A stretch of DNA of 28,550 nt from NCBI GenBank assembly GCA_964460305.1, contig CAYWRA010000023.1:1-28550 (forward strand), in the 5' to 3' direction. This document shows positions 14,377 to 22,643 of this stretch, piece after piece. Each line of letters begins with the position of its first letter. The first letter of the stretch is position 1. Under the pieces are notes generated by a model. It did no database searches and was not told the DNA's origin. It saw only the letters and a program-made list of their open reading frames with translations. A program made the translations under genes and the position numbers. The DNA is from JAPLCX01 sp964460305 (lineage in GTDB: Bacteria; Auribacterota; Tritonobacteria; UBA1439).

Positions 14377-15335
14377 CAATTCACTATTTCCTTTATCTTG
14401 TACACCGGCTTGTTAGCCACCTCATGGTGGGTCCGCGTCAACATCTCTCCCAGGAGACCCATCGTAATAAACTGGAATCCCCCGAGGATGAGGAGCATGG
14501 CGACAAACAGGAGCGGACGCCCGGCGATGCCATGCATGAGGACGAACTTCACGTAGCCGAGGTATCCGAGGGACACGACTCCGAGAAACGTAGCCGCAAA
14601 ACCGATGAGGCCGAAGATCTTCATGGGTCTCGTGGCGAAGCTGAGGAAAAACTTCACCGTAAAGAGATCGAGAATCACGCGGAAGGTGCGCGTCAGGCCA
14701 TATTTCGAGACCCCACGCGTCCGTGGATAATGTTTCACCTTCACCTCGGTGATGGAAGCCCCCACGCCGGTGGCGAGGGCCGGGATGAAGCGGTGCAACT
14801 CGCCGTAGAGCCCTATTTTTGAAATGAGATCGTGACGGTAGGCCTTGAGCGTACATCCGTAGTCATGCAGCCTGCAGCCCGACACAATCGAGATCAGCCG
14901 GTTGGCAAGAATGGAGGGGAGGCGCCTCGTCAAAAACGGCTCCTTCCTGTCCGCACGCCAGCCGCTGACGATATCGTACCCCTCTTCGATTTTGCTTACG
15001 AGCATCGGGATGTCCCGTGGATCGTTCTGGAGATCGCCATCCATGGTGACAATGATAGAGCCGCGGGCGTGGTCGATCCCGGCGGCGAGGGCTGCGGTCT
15101 GGCCGAAGTTTCGCCGGAACTGTATCGCGCGGACCAAACTGTCCTTCTGACAGATCCCCTTCACAAGATCGAAGGTACCGTCAACGGAACCGTCATCCAC
15201 AAGGATTATTTCGTAGGGATACTCCAGCTTCTGGAGCGAGGGCTTGAGCCTGTCATAAAATCGCCCGATATTGAGGCCCTCGTTGTAAAGGGGGACTACA
15301 ACTGAAACATACACGCTACCCTGACCATTATCCAT
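14376..15335 (-). CDS. GT2 polyprenyl-phosphate glycosyltransferase (DPM1/GtrB-like)
   Basis: 319 aa. The GT-A domain has VVVPLYNEG (13-20), ILVDDGSVDGT (D47, D48), RRNFGQTAALAAG and MDGDLQNDP (D99-x-D101 metal site). Two C-terminal TM helices (about 240-262 and 272-296) and the basic tail match bacterial polyisoprenyl-phosphate hexose synthases, which load a sugar onto undecaprenyl phosphate for use outside the membrane. The start is the ATG at 15335, with GAGGG seven bases upstream and a strong promoter before it. The GT-C type proteins encoded next to it are plausible users of the lipid-linked sugar. Confidence 0.9.
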   Translation of the reverse strand: MDNGQGSVYVSVVVPLYNEGLNIGRFYDRLKPSLQKLEYPYEIILVDDGSVDGTFDLVKGICQKDSLVRAIQFRRNFGQTAALAAGIDHARGSIIVTMDGDLQNDPRDIPMLVSKIEEGYDIVSGWRADRKEPFLTRRLPSILANRLISIVSGCRLHDYGCTLKAYRHDLISKIGLYGELHRFIPALATGVGASITEVKVKHYPRTRGVSKYGLTRTFRVILDLFTVKFFLSFATRPMKIFGLIGFAATFLGVVSLGYLGYVKFVLMHGIAGRPLLFVAMLLILGGFQFITMGLLGEMLTRTHHEVANKPVYKIKEIVN

Positions 15336-15365
15336 CACATCACCCTCGCTGAATCTTGGGGATTT

Positions 15366-15395
15366 ACTATAAAACATTTCATGGGTTGATGTCAA
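15366..15395 (-). promoter_or_regulatory. sigma-70-type promoter of the GT2-SGNH operon
   Basis: Minus strand TTGACA (15390-15395), 18-bp spacer, TATAGT (15366-15371). Predicted transcription start is near 15359, giving a leader of about 24 nt with a Shine-Dalgarno. One of the best promoter matches in the window. Confidence 0.75.
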
Positions 15396-15483
15396 GGTTT
15401 GCCGAGCCACCCATGCAATATATTGCACTGCAAAGAGTTGTATACTGGATTGGCGAACCTGGCAGGACCATAAAGCCCTATAA

Positions 15484-16989
15484 CTATCGGCGGACCGGCA
15501 ATGCGCCGCCACCCCTCTGCCAATCATGTCCCCGGAGATAATACCCGTTCAGCAAAGCGATTGCCGACAGCCATAGCGCGGTCAACGGCCATGTGGAGCG
15601 GCGATGGCGCATGAATGACGGAAAAATTCTCCCCATTAGGCGCGGATGGTAGTTGGTAATTATATGCTCATGGCGGTAGAGCTTTGAAGGATGCATGCAG
15701 CCCATGTAGCCGAAATACAAGCTCGCGCACAACAGGAGGCCGAAGAGAATCAAAAACGAGCGTCTCGGGACGCGGGTGAGGGCATAAGCGATCGCTCCGC
15801 CGAGGAGGGGGGCGACCGCGACCATGAATCGAGGCGGGGGAGCAAATCCCCCCCACCAGTGGATGAAAGATGCGCCGGGGAGATATAAGGCGCTTATGAC
15901 TATCAGGAGCCAAAGCCCCAGATCTCGCCGCTCGCGGATAAGGAGGATCAGGCCGGTGATCGAAAGGATATATACCGGCGACCATGCAAAGAGGCCATGC
16001 CCCTGGTCGAGGATGATCCCGAGGAGGCCGTTGACGATCCCCTGGTTGAAATACCCGCGTCGGGCCCAATCCTGGGCGGCATATCCGCCTGCGGGATTTA
16101 TCGTCCCAAAGGCGCGATACTGGTAGGAGAGGAGAAGCGAGAGAGAAACGGCGAGCGCCATACAGGGGAATAGACGCGCCACCCTTGTCCTACCCGTTCC
16201 GGCTGTCCCATCCCGCGACAGCAGCCAGGCGATAATGACCGCCGCGGGCAAGAAACGGAAAGAAAGCCACGGGAGGAATGCAACGGCAAGAGAGGTGAGA
16301 ATATGCGGGGGCGTAGGGTGTGGGGCGTGGGGCGCGCAGGTTGCCTCGATCTCCAGTGCCGCCGTAGCGCACCCCCTAGGGTGCGGGATCGTGTGTCGCA
16401 GAGCATAGAGTATGAAAAGCGCTCCCGGGAGTTCCGGATAGGCAAGGTTGGAATAGAAGATTACCGGCGGCGTGAAAACGACCGCCGCCGTGGCGGCCAG
16501 CGCCGCATACCGTCCGTGACGGGATATGAAACCGGCGCCGCCATCGCCGGCGACGGCAATGCAATACCAATACACGTTAACGGCAAGGAGCGCTCCGAGA
16601 AAATTGAGGAAGAGACAGACCGCGGGGCGCGGGGCGATCGGGCCGTGAAGCCCCAAAGCATATGCCGGCGCGAGGAGGATCGCGAGACCCGGCGGGTGGA
16701 TCGAATACAATTCCTTTTTCACTCGGTCCGTGCGCGCGGCATGTCCCCCGCTCTGGGGCCTCCCAAAAAAGCGGCCGTCCCGCTCAAGGCAGTTGTTGTA
16801 CAGATTGAAGTCCCCGTCTGCCACGAGGCTATGGGTAAGCATCAGATAGGCCGGCTCGTCGCCCGTGAGCAGCAACGCCTGGGAAAGCCCGGTGGAACCC
16901 AGGCCGACATACCGGGAGCGCGCCAGCGAGAAAGCGGTGAGAGACAAAAGAAATACCACAATCGCGATCAGCCGCTCGTGCTTATCCAT
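15484..16989 (-). CDS. polytopic GT-C type membrane protein (glycosyltransferase-like)
   Basis: 501 aa with about ten TM segments. After TM1 a periplasmic loop carries L-T-G-D-E-P-A-Y-L (D44, E45), the place of the catalytic Asp/Glu in GT-C enzymes. SIHPPGLAILLAPAYALG and SNLAYPELPGALF are typical of this class. A soluble insert (ALEIEATCAPHAPHPTPPHI) at about residues 210-230 is encoded by a dispersed intergenic phrase. The C-terminal segment is Arg-rich. No specific family is recognised; transfer of a lipid-linked sugar outside the cytoplasm is inferred from fold and neighbours. The ATG at 16989 has no clear Shine-Dalgarno. Confidence 0.7.
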   Translation of the reverse strand: MDKHERLIAIVVFLLSLTAFSLARSRYVGLGSTGLSQALLLTGDEPAYLMLTHSLVADGDFNLYNNCLERDGRFFGRPQSGGHAARTDRVKKELYSIHPPGLAILLAPAYALGLHGPIAPRPAVCLFLNFLGALLAVNVYWYCIAVAGDGGAGFISRHGRYAALAATAAVVFTPPVIFYSNLAYPELPGALFILYALRHTIPHPRGCATAALEIEATCAPHAPHPTPPHILTSLAVAFLPWLSFRFLPAAVIIAWLLSRDGTAGTGRTRVARLFPCMALAVSLSLLLSYQYRAFGTINPAGGYAAQDWARRGYFNQGIVNGLLGIILDQGHGLFAWSPVYILSITGLILLIRERRDLGLWLLIVISALYLPGASFIHWWGGFAPPPRFMVAVAPLLGGAIAYALTRVPRRSFLILFGLLLCASLYFGYMGCMHPSKLYRHEHIITNYHPRLMGRIFPSFMRHRRSTWPLTALWLSAIALLNGYYLRGHDWQRGGGALPVRR

Positions 16990-17043
16990 GGCATGTCATA
17001 CTACCATAGGCGGCGACGGAGGAAGCACAATAAAACCATTGGG

Positions 17044-17153
17044 TTAGCCTGATCTATTCATCAACTTTGCTCGGTTGATGAAGATCTTACCGTGGCGCAA
17101 ATAGTCACGCAAAACAGCCACATTCCGCACCAGACTAGTCGGTGCGGGGCTAA
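17044..17153 (+). repeat. 110-bp TTAGCC element (forward copy)
   Basis: Begins TTAGCCTGATCTATTCATCA and ends GTCGGTGCGGGGCTAA. Full-length match, in the opposite orientation, to 5888-5996; the middle is diverged but length is kept. Terminal TTAGCC/GGCTAA are inverted repeats, and a CCGCACC/GGTGCGG hairpin is conserved. It lies in the divergent gap 16990-17285, which also contains the phrase ATTCTGGCTCCCGGATTCTG at about 17183-17202 with a near-repeat following, and no gene. Confidence 0.8.
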
Positions 17154-17285
17154 TCCAGAAGATCGAGTTCAGGAGGCGGCATTCTGGCTCCCGGATTCTG
17201 GCTTCCGGATTCCATGTCTTCCATCATCTTTGCCTGATATTCCCTGCCTAATATTCACTTGCCAAACGGAGACCCTCTTTTTATC

Positions 17286-19799
17286 ATGTCAACTGTGAAC
17301 ATCGCCGGCAACAGATATGTCAAATTCGCGCTTGATCTCGCCATCGTCCTGACAATCCTTGCCTTCCTTCGCATCTTCCTCGTAGGAGACATAACGGTAC
17401 GCATCGGCAATGTCATCCCCCGCCTCGGGAAATCAACGTTCACGTGTCATGGACTCTGGAGGCCAGCCGCGCTTCTGTTCTTCCTTCTCGCGCTCAGGCC
17501 TATACTTGCCCGCCCCTCACCCTGCCGCAGGTTTATCGCCTGGCTGACGAGGAACAGGCGGACAATCTCTCTCGGGCTCCTCATCCTCATCGCTGCGGCT
17601 TTCCCCCGATTCTGGGACCTGGGCGGCAACAGCCTCAATCCGGATGCGCTGCTTTGGCTCGACAGGGGACAAAGGCTGGTCCATCACCTGCAGGAACGCC
17701 AGTTTGAAAAAGCCACCGCGCGCCTCGGCCATCCAGGGATCGTGCCCGCGGCCCTGATCGGCGCCTCTTATATGTATCTCGGCAAAGACGCCTCGCCCCA
17801 TTCTCTCAAACTCCTCTCGCCCGTCATCGCGGCACGATTGCCGATCGCGTTACTCGGCGCCATGACCTGTCTTCTCCTCTATCTAATCGGCCGCTCCACG
17901 TTCGGCGACGCCGTCGCCTTCTGGGCGGCCGCCATGCTCGCTTTCTATCCATCGCATATCGCGCTCTCACGCTCCATACACATAGACTCCACGCTTACCC
18001 TCTTTTTCACATCCTCTCTCCTCTGCTATCTGGTATATGCCCGACAATCGCGCCTCCGCTGGAATGTCGCCTCCTCGATCTTCTTCGGCCTGGCGCTACT
18101 CACCAAAACGCCTGCCTACGTGATCCCCCTCATCCTTTTCACATGGAAGGGATCGGTGCGACTTTACGATCGCCGCCGGAATGCCCGATTCTGGAACAAG
18201 GGCGATCTCTTATGGCTCGGCCTAGGACTAGGGCTCTACTTCACGTTATTCACAAAATTGTGGAGCGAACCGTCCGGAACCAACTGGATAAAATTCTCGC
18301 GCTTCCTGCCCCAGGCAGCGATACTCGCGAAATCCATCAAACTGATCTCGTCACTCCCCTGGCTGCAACTATCCGCCGCCGCCTGCGCGATCTACCTGCT
18401 CTACGCCGCCGCCAAGCGAATGATGCGAGGAAGCGGGGCTCCGAGAGTGAAGGACGTGCCCCGGCTGCTCCTCGGCGTATTCACCGCGCTCCTCTGCCTA
18501 GCGTTCGTCCAAATCTTCCAAAAACCCATGATCAACGAGCTGCTTCATATAGCCAAGGCGTATCACATCGGTGAGACAGGGCACCTGAAATACTGGATGG
18601 GGCAAAAGGTGTCAAATCCGCCGCACTGGTTTTATCTGTTCATGCTCTTCATCCAAACGCCGCCGCTCATGATCCTGTTTCTGATCTTCGGCTTCGTCAG
18701 GGCATGTGGAGCCACGAAACGCCGGGAGTGGGGCTGGGACGCGTATCTAATGGGCCTCCTCGCACCCCTTATTTTAGTCGCGATCATGAGCGCGGGACGC
18801 AAGATGGCCTCCCGCTACATCGACCCCGCAATACCATTCATCTGTCTGATAGCCGCCGTCGGGTTCGTGGGCGTCATCAAAGCCCTCTCATCACTCCCCC
18901 TCATCGAACGCTCCCTATGGGCTCGCTGCGCCGTCCGCGCCGCCGCCGCTTCCGCTCTCATCATCTCCATGATCGTACCGCTCACGAACGTCGCGCCAGC
19001 GTATGACATATATTGCAACCTCTTCATCGGCGGTCCGGCCGGAGCGTCCAGCATCATTTCAATCGGGACTGAGGTGGGGAAAAAAGAAGCGGCCGAATAT
19101 CTCAAAGCTAACGCGAGGGATGAAGACTCGATCGTGACGGCCGGCTCCTCAGCCGAGTTCCGTCACTACTGGGACCACGAACAGCCGCCATCGGAGCTTA
19201 AGGTGCTGATCGACCGCACCACGATAGAGCATGCGGACTGGCTGGTGCTCCCCTTGAGTCACAGGGTGAGGCATCTCGCGGACGCGGACCTGCGGCGGGT
19301 GCACAATATACGGAAGGCCTATTCGGTGACGAAGTGCGGCGTCGATTTCCTCGATATCTACAAGCTCAACGATACACCGGAGACCGGAAACCGGTCTTAT
19401 GCCGCCGCCGACTTGAGGACGCCGCTGGGAACGCTCGTCACCGACGGTGACGCCAGTAACGGTAAGGCGGTCAAAACGAAAGAAGGGGGGCAAAAAGGGG
19501 TGCTCATCCGCGGGCCGCACGCCCGATACGCCCAGGGTTGCTGGAGGGCCGTCTTCAGGCTGAAGGCCGGCAAGGCCGCCGTAGATGCGCCCATCTGCCG
19601 CCTCTCGGTAACCGGTCTCTCGTTGAAAGAGGTGATCCGCTCCATCGACCTACGCGCCAATGGGCTTGGGACCGGCAGCGGCTACCGGGAATTCCCCGTG
19701 GATTTCTGCACCGAACGCATTCGCCGCCTCCAATTCTGCGTCGAATCAAACGCCATAGCCCCCCTCTGGGTGGACGGGGTGACGGTGCTCAAGCGATAA
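17286..19799 (+). CDS. GT39/ArnT-like polytopic glycosyltransferase
   Basis: 837 aa from ATG 17286 (MSTVNIAGNRY). The dolichyl-mannosyltransferase/ArnT pattern is present: WDLGGNSLNPDALLWLDRGQ with the catalytic-type Asp after a TM helix, RLGHPGIVPAALIG, RLPIALLGAMTCLLLYLIGR, HIALSRSIHIDSTLTLFFT and GLALLTKTPAYVIPL. About 11-13 TM helices occupy the first 600 residues; the last 240 are soluble and probably extracytoplasmic, with a beta-rich end. Such enzymes use polyprenyl-phosphate sugars, which fits the GT2 gene on the other strand. The start is uncertain: a TTG at 17259 would add nine residues. Confidence 0.82.
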   Translation: MSTVNIAGNRYVKFALDLAIVLTILAFLRIFLVGDITVRIGNVIPRLGKSTFTCHGLWRPAALLFFLLALRPILARPSPCRRFIAWLTRNRRTISLGLLILIAAAFPRFWDLGGNSLNPDALLWLDRGQRLVHHLQERQFEKATARLGHPGIVPAALIGASYMYLGKDASPHSLKLLSPVIAARLPIALLGAMTCLLLYLIGRSTFGDAVAFWAAAMLAFYPSHIALSRSIHIDSTLTLFFTSSLLCYLVYARQSRLRWNVASSIFFGLALLTKTPAYVIPLILFTWKGSVRLYDRRRNARFWNKGDLLWLGLGLGLYFTLFTKLWSEPSGTNWIKFSRFLPQAAILAKSIKLISSLPWLQLSAAACAIYLLYAAAKRMMRGSGAPRVKDVPRLLLGVFTALLCLAFVQIFQKPMINELLHIAKAYHIGETGHLKYWMGQKVSNPPHWFYLFMLFIQTPPLMILFLIFGFVRACGATKRREWGWDAYLMGLLAPLILVAIMSAGRKMASRYIDPAIPFICLIAAVGFVGVIKALSSLPLIERSLWARCAVRAAAASALIISMIVPLTNVAPAYDIYCNLFIGGPAGASSIISIGTEVGKKEAAEYLKANARDEDSIVTAGSSAEFRHYWDHEQPPSELKVLIDRTTIEHADWLVLPLSHRVRHLADADLRRVHNIRKAYSVTKCGVDFLDIYKLNDTPETGNRSYAAADLRTPLGTLVTDGDASNGKAVKTKEGGQKGVLIRGPHARYAQGCWRAVFRLKAGKAAVDAPICRLSVTGLSLKEVIRSIDLRANGLGTGSGYREFPVDFCTERIRRLQFCVESNAIAPLWVDGVTVLKR

Positions 19800-19830
19800 T
19801 GGCACATGTGAATCGGAGAATGGTCGGATC

Positions 19831-19966
19831 GTCCCGAAGGGACCCCTTCGGGGGCGACTCTGAAGCTTCAAACTCGCCCCTTCACCGTTTCTCTCATTTG
19901 CCGACTCGATCTCTCTTCCCTTTTCCGTCGCTCACTTTGGGATTTTGGGTTTGGGATTTGGGATTT
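19831..19966. repeat. twin hairpin and GGGATTTGGG phrase before HU
   Basis: GTCCC-GAA-GGGAC followed by CCCC-TTC-GGGG at 19831-19852, then at 19936-19966 the phrase tttgggattttgggtttggg continuing into atttgggattt. The gap 19800-20046 contains no gene apart from the HU promoter. Confidence 0.65.
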
Positions 19967-19989
19967 CGCCCCGGAACGCTCTTTTTCTC

Positions 19990-20017
19990 TTGCATCCAGC
20001 GCCCATTCCTGTACAAT
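19990..20017 (+). promoter_or_regulatory. sigma-70-type promoter of the HU gene
   Basis: TTGCAT (19990-19995), 16-bp spacer, TACAAT (20012-20017). The predicted start near 20024 leaves a leader of about 23 nt with AAGGAGG before the ATG. Confidence 0.65.
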
Positions 20018-20046
20018 AGCGCGACACTGAAAGGAGGGCATCCGAA

Positions 20047-20325
20047 ATGAACAGAGCGGAATTGGTTGCGGCCGTCGTCGCAAACAAGAAAGCCGACGTT
20101 GAGACAAAGGCGGGAGCTGACAGGATACTCCAAGCCGTCCTCGATGGAATCGCTTCCGGCCTGAAGAAGCAGGGCTCGGTGAGCTTGGTTGGCTTTGGGA
20201 CATTCAAGGTGAAAAATCGCCCGAAACGCATGGGACGCAATCCGAAAACGGGAGAATCTATCGAGATCCCGGCACGCAAAACGGTTACGTTCAAAGCGAG
20301 CAAGGACCTCAAGAAGTCCGTCTAA
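20047..20325 (+). CDS. HU/IHF-family DNA-binding protein
   Basis: 92 aa, the standard HU length. MNRAELVAAVVANKKADVET, then a dimerisation helix and GSVSLVGFGTFKVKNRPKRM followed by GRNPKTGESIEIPARKTVTF, the beta-arm signature with the DNA-intercalating Pro in RNPKTG. HU bends and packages DNA as a dimer. Shine-Dalgarno AAGGAGG nine bases upstream of the ATG; own promoter and a strong terminator make it a single-gene unit. HU versus IHF subunit cannot be told with certainty, but HU is more likely. Confidence 0.95.
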   Translation: MNRAELVAAVVANKKADVETKAGADRILQAVLDGIASGLKKQGSVSLVGFGTFKVKNRPKRMGRNPKTGESIEIPARKTVTFKASKDLKKSV

Positions 20326-20350
20326 GTTTCTCACCTCATTTACGTAATAC

Positions 20351-20379
20351 AAAAAACCCTCCAATGCGGAGGGTTTTTT
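20351..20379 (+). terminator. intrinsic terminator of the HU gene
   Basis: AAAAAACCCTCC-AATGC-GGAGGGTTTTTT, a perfect stem followed by six T, 26 bp after the HU stop. The symmetrical A/T runs would also let it work on the other strand. Confidence 0.93.
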
Positions 20380-20399
20380 GCTTTATGGATTGTTACGCT

Positions 20400-20739
20400 T
20401 TACCACAGAGGCGCGCCCCGTCCCGTCCCGAAGGGATCCCATTGGGAAAGGGATCCCGTTGGGAAAGGGGCCACTTTGGGGGCGGACATGGAGAGAGACA
20501 GGCATAACGACTACTGTTTTCACAAAGAGTAAAAGAGAATACGAGACAGGGGGCAGTTATGGTGAGCATTACACCCCCTCTTTAACCCTTCCCTCCGCCT
20601 CCGGCGAGGGGGGAGAGATGGGTGGGGGGCTTACGTTTGTTTTTATTTCTCTTCCCCCTCTTTTACTCTTTGTAAAAAATTGTTTCTCCCCCGAAGGGGC
20701 CCCTTAGGGGCGTACTCTCAGTGTCTCCGTGGTGAAAAA
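20400..20739. repeat. gene-free gap with hairpin series and an inverted repeat
   Basis: 20424-20475 holds three to four hairpins built from GGGA/TCCC and GGGG/CCCC runs (TCCC-gaa-GGGA, TCCC-att-GGGA, TCCC-gtt-GGGA). 20688-20710 is a twin hairpin CCCC-gaa-GGGG CCCC-tta-GGGG. The phrase cacaaagagtaaaagag (20520-20536) is complemented by ctcttttactctttgta at 20657-20673, which could form a long-range hairpin. No coding sequence is convincing. Confidence 0.55.
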
Positions 20740-21135
20740 TCACCTCGCGGCAAAGAGCATGTCAGCCTTGATCGCATCGTCAACCGCAAAATAGACCGCC
20801 CCATGATTCGCCCCCGGGGATATGCTGCCATAGCAGTAGTTGACGTTATAGCTATTCTTAGCCAACTTCGCCATCGCCTCGCCCAATACCCCAGGCCTAT
20901 TATCAAGCGTCAGCGCCAACACGACACGCACGAGAACCGCATATCCGCTTTCCCTCAAGACCCTGACTGCCGCCTTTTCGTCGCTCACAATAAGGCGCAG
21001 GACCGCGCCCTCGGTAAACTCGCATACGGATATCGCCTCAATGTTGATACCGGCCTCCTTGAGCAACGCGCAGAGCTTTGAACCCTCACCGGCCTGGTTT
21101 ACCACGGTAATCGACAACTGCTTCTTGAGCGCCAT
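20740..21135 (-). CDS. tandem ACT-domain protein
   Basis: 131 aa with two ACT-like halves: residues about 4-65 (KQLSITVVNQAGEGSKLCAL, then INIEAISVCEF) and 70-131 (VVLALTLDNRPGVLGEAMAK, then NVNYCYGSISPG). ACT domains bind amino acids at a dimer interface, with the conserved Gly in the first loop (AGEGS, RPGVLG). Stand-alone tandem ACT proteins are thought to be regulators of amino-acid metabolism or CoA ligases; no partner is next to it here. The ATG at 21135 is preferred over TTG 21165 because GAGGGGG lies seven bases upstream. Confidence 0.82.
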   Translation of the reverse strand: MALKKQLSITVVNQAGEGSKLCALLKEAGINIEAISVCEFTEGAVLRLIVSDEKAAVRVLRESGYAVLVRVVLALTLDNRPGVLGEAMAKLAKNSYNVNYCYGSISPGANHGAVYFAVDDAIKADMLFAAR

Positions 21136-21308
21136 AGGTAACCCCCTCTCTTGAATCACAAGCATCTGTGGCGTGGAAATACCGAATTAGATTTATCGTA
21201 ACATATGAACGTTGAGCGTGTGAACAATTTTCAGGCGCGGGCATGCGCCGGACAGTCATGGTTTTTTGCCCTCCATACCAAAATATCTGTCCAACAGAGA
21301 CGTTCCTT

Positions 21309-21336
21309 TTGACATAATGGAGGTTTGAGTAATAAT
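21309..21336 (+). promoter_or_regulatory. promoter candidate for the thiolase gene
   Basis: TTGACA (21309-21314), 16-bp spacer, AATAAT (21331-21336). Transcription would start about 5 nt before the thiolase ATG, so the mRNA would be nearly leaderless and the GGAGG at 21319 would lie in the spacer. Alternatively the message starts earlier and GGAGG serves a six-codon leader frame (21335-21355) that overlaps the thiolase start. Confidence 0.45.
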
Positions 21337-21347
21337 GGGACCATCGC

Positions 21348-22529
21348 ATGAATAATGCCCTGATCGTCGCCGCACTGAGAACGCCTCTCGGATCATTCCA
21401 GGGGAGTCTTAAAAATTTCACCGCGCCGCAGCTCTCCAGCCTCGTCATCAAAGAGCTGCTTAACCGCACGGGAGTTCCGCACTCCGACGTCGGTGAGGTG
21501 ATCATGGGGAACGTCCTCCATGCTGGACTCGGGCAGAACCCCGCACGACAGGCCGCGGTGAATGCCGGCATCCCACACCGCGCTTCCGCGCTCACCGTCG
21601 ACATGGTGTGCGGCTCGGGGCTACGGGCCGCGGTCCTGGCCGCCCAGGACATCTTGCTCGGGGGAAGCCAGGTGATCGTCGCCGGCGGCATGGAGAACAT
21701 GAGCCGCGCACCGCACCTCTCGCCGAGGGACAACGCCGACGGGAAGGCGGTGAGTTCCTTAAGGCATGACGGCCTCCAGTGCGCTTTCAGCGGGAAGCCG
21801 ATGGGCACGTTCGCCGAATATCTCGCGCACGCGTACGGGATAAGCCGCGCCGCCCAGGACGAGTATGCCTTCGCAAGCCACCGGACGGCGGTCGAGAGCG
21901 TCTCCGAGGGCCTCTTCAACGCGGAAATCGTTCCTCTCAACGGGGGAATGGAAAACGCCAGGGAACGGGACGGCATCCGTGACGAATGCCCACGCGGCGA
22001 CTGCACGATCGGAAAACTCGCCACTCTCAAGCCCGCCTTCGAAAAAGGAGGAACCGTGACGGCCGGGAATTCGACTCCCATTGCGGATGGCGCCGCCGCC
22101 GTCCTTCTTACCTCGGAGTCTTACGCTGAGGCGAAGGGGCTGCGCCCTCTCGCCCGAATCCTTTCCTGGAGCATCGTGGGCGTCGAACCACGGGAGACCT
22201 TCGCCGCCGTCATCCCAGCCGTACGAGGGCTCCTCACGAGGAGCAACCTTGGGATCGCCGACGTGGATGTATTTGAAATCGCCGACTCGTTTGCGGTCGA
22301 GGGGATCTTTGGCATCCGGGAGCTTAGGCTGCCGCCCGACAAAGTTAATCTCCGCGGAGGAACACTCTCGCTCGGCCACCCGCTCGGCGCGAGCGGCTGT
22401 AGGATATTGGTGACGCTCCTTCACATATTAAAAGACACGCGGAAGAGACTGGGGCTGGCGGTAATCTGCCTCGGCGGCGGCAACGCGGTGGCAATGCTGG
22501 TGGAAAATCTTGCTGCGGGAAAAAGCTAG
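21348..22529 (+). CDS. thiolase-family acyl-CoA acyltransferase, divergent
   Basis: 393 aa, the normal thiolase length. Nucleophile C88 in VDMVCGSGLRA, H344 in LGHPLGASG, and C374 in VICLGGGNAVA are present. The fourth motif, usually N-E-A-F-A, reads A312-D-S-F-A, so the Asn that positions the catalytic water is lost. It joins or splits acyl-CoA units such as acetoacetyl-CoA if active; the altered oxyanion site could mean another substrate or weak activity. Neighbours give no pathway (no HMG-CoA synthase, no beta-oxidation genes). Start ATG 21348; no earlier in-frame start exists because of TAA upstream. Confidence 0.85.
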   Translation: MNNALIVAALRTPLGSFQGSLKNFTAPQLSSLVIKELLNRTGVPHSDVGEVIMGNVLHAGLGQNPARQAAVNAGIPHRASALTVDMVCGSGLRAAVLAAQDILLGGSQVIVAGGMENMSRAPHLSPRDNADGKAVSSLRHDGLQCAFSGKPMGTFAEYLAHAYGISRAAQDEYAFASHRTAVESVSEGLFNAEIVPLNGGMENARERDGIRDECPRGDCTIGKLATLKPAFEKGGTVTAGNSTPIADGAAAVLLTSESYAEAKGLRPLARILSWSIVGVEPRETFAAVIPAVRGLLTRSNLGIADVDVFEIADSFAVEGIFGIRELRLPPDKVNLRGGTLSLGHPLGASGCRILVTLLHILKDTRKRLGLAVICLGGGNAVAMLVENLAAGKS

Positions 22530-22530
22530 A

Positions 22531-22636
22531 ATAGAAATACCAAATGACAAATGTCAAATGAATGACAAATACCAAATGGCAAATACCAAAACACAATGAA
22601 GTCTTGTCATTTGAGTTTTGTCATTTGTCATTTCAG
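22531..22636. repeat. inverted CAAATGACAAATG phrase repeat between convergent genes
   Basis: Left part repeats caaatgacaaatg/tgtcaaatgaatgacaaat; the right part has tttgtcatttgtcattt. Together they can fold into a long AT-rich hairpin between the stops of the thiolase and the lipoprotein gene. It may serve as a two-way transcription stop; it contains no gene. Confidence 0.65.
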
Positions 22637-22643
22637 TTAGCAA

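Noticed and set aside
21086..22081. 331-codon minus-strand frame over the thiolase
   Set aside because: The plus-strand thiolase with catalytic residues explains the region; the minus frame also overlaps the ACT gene start.
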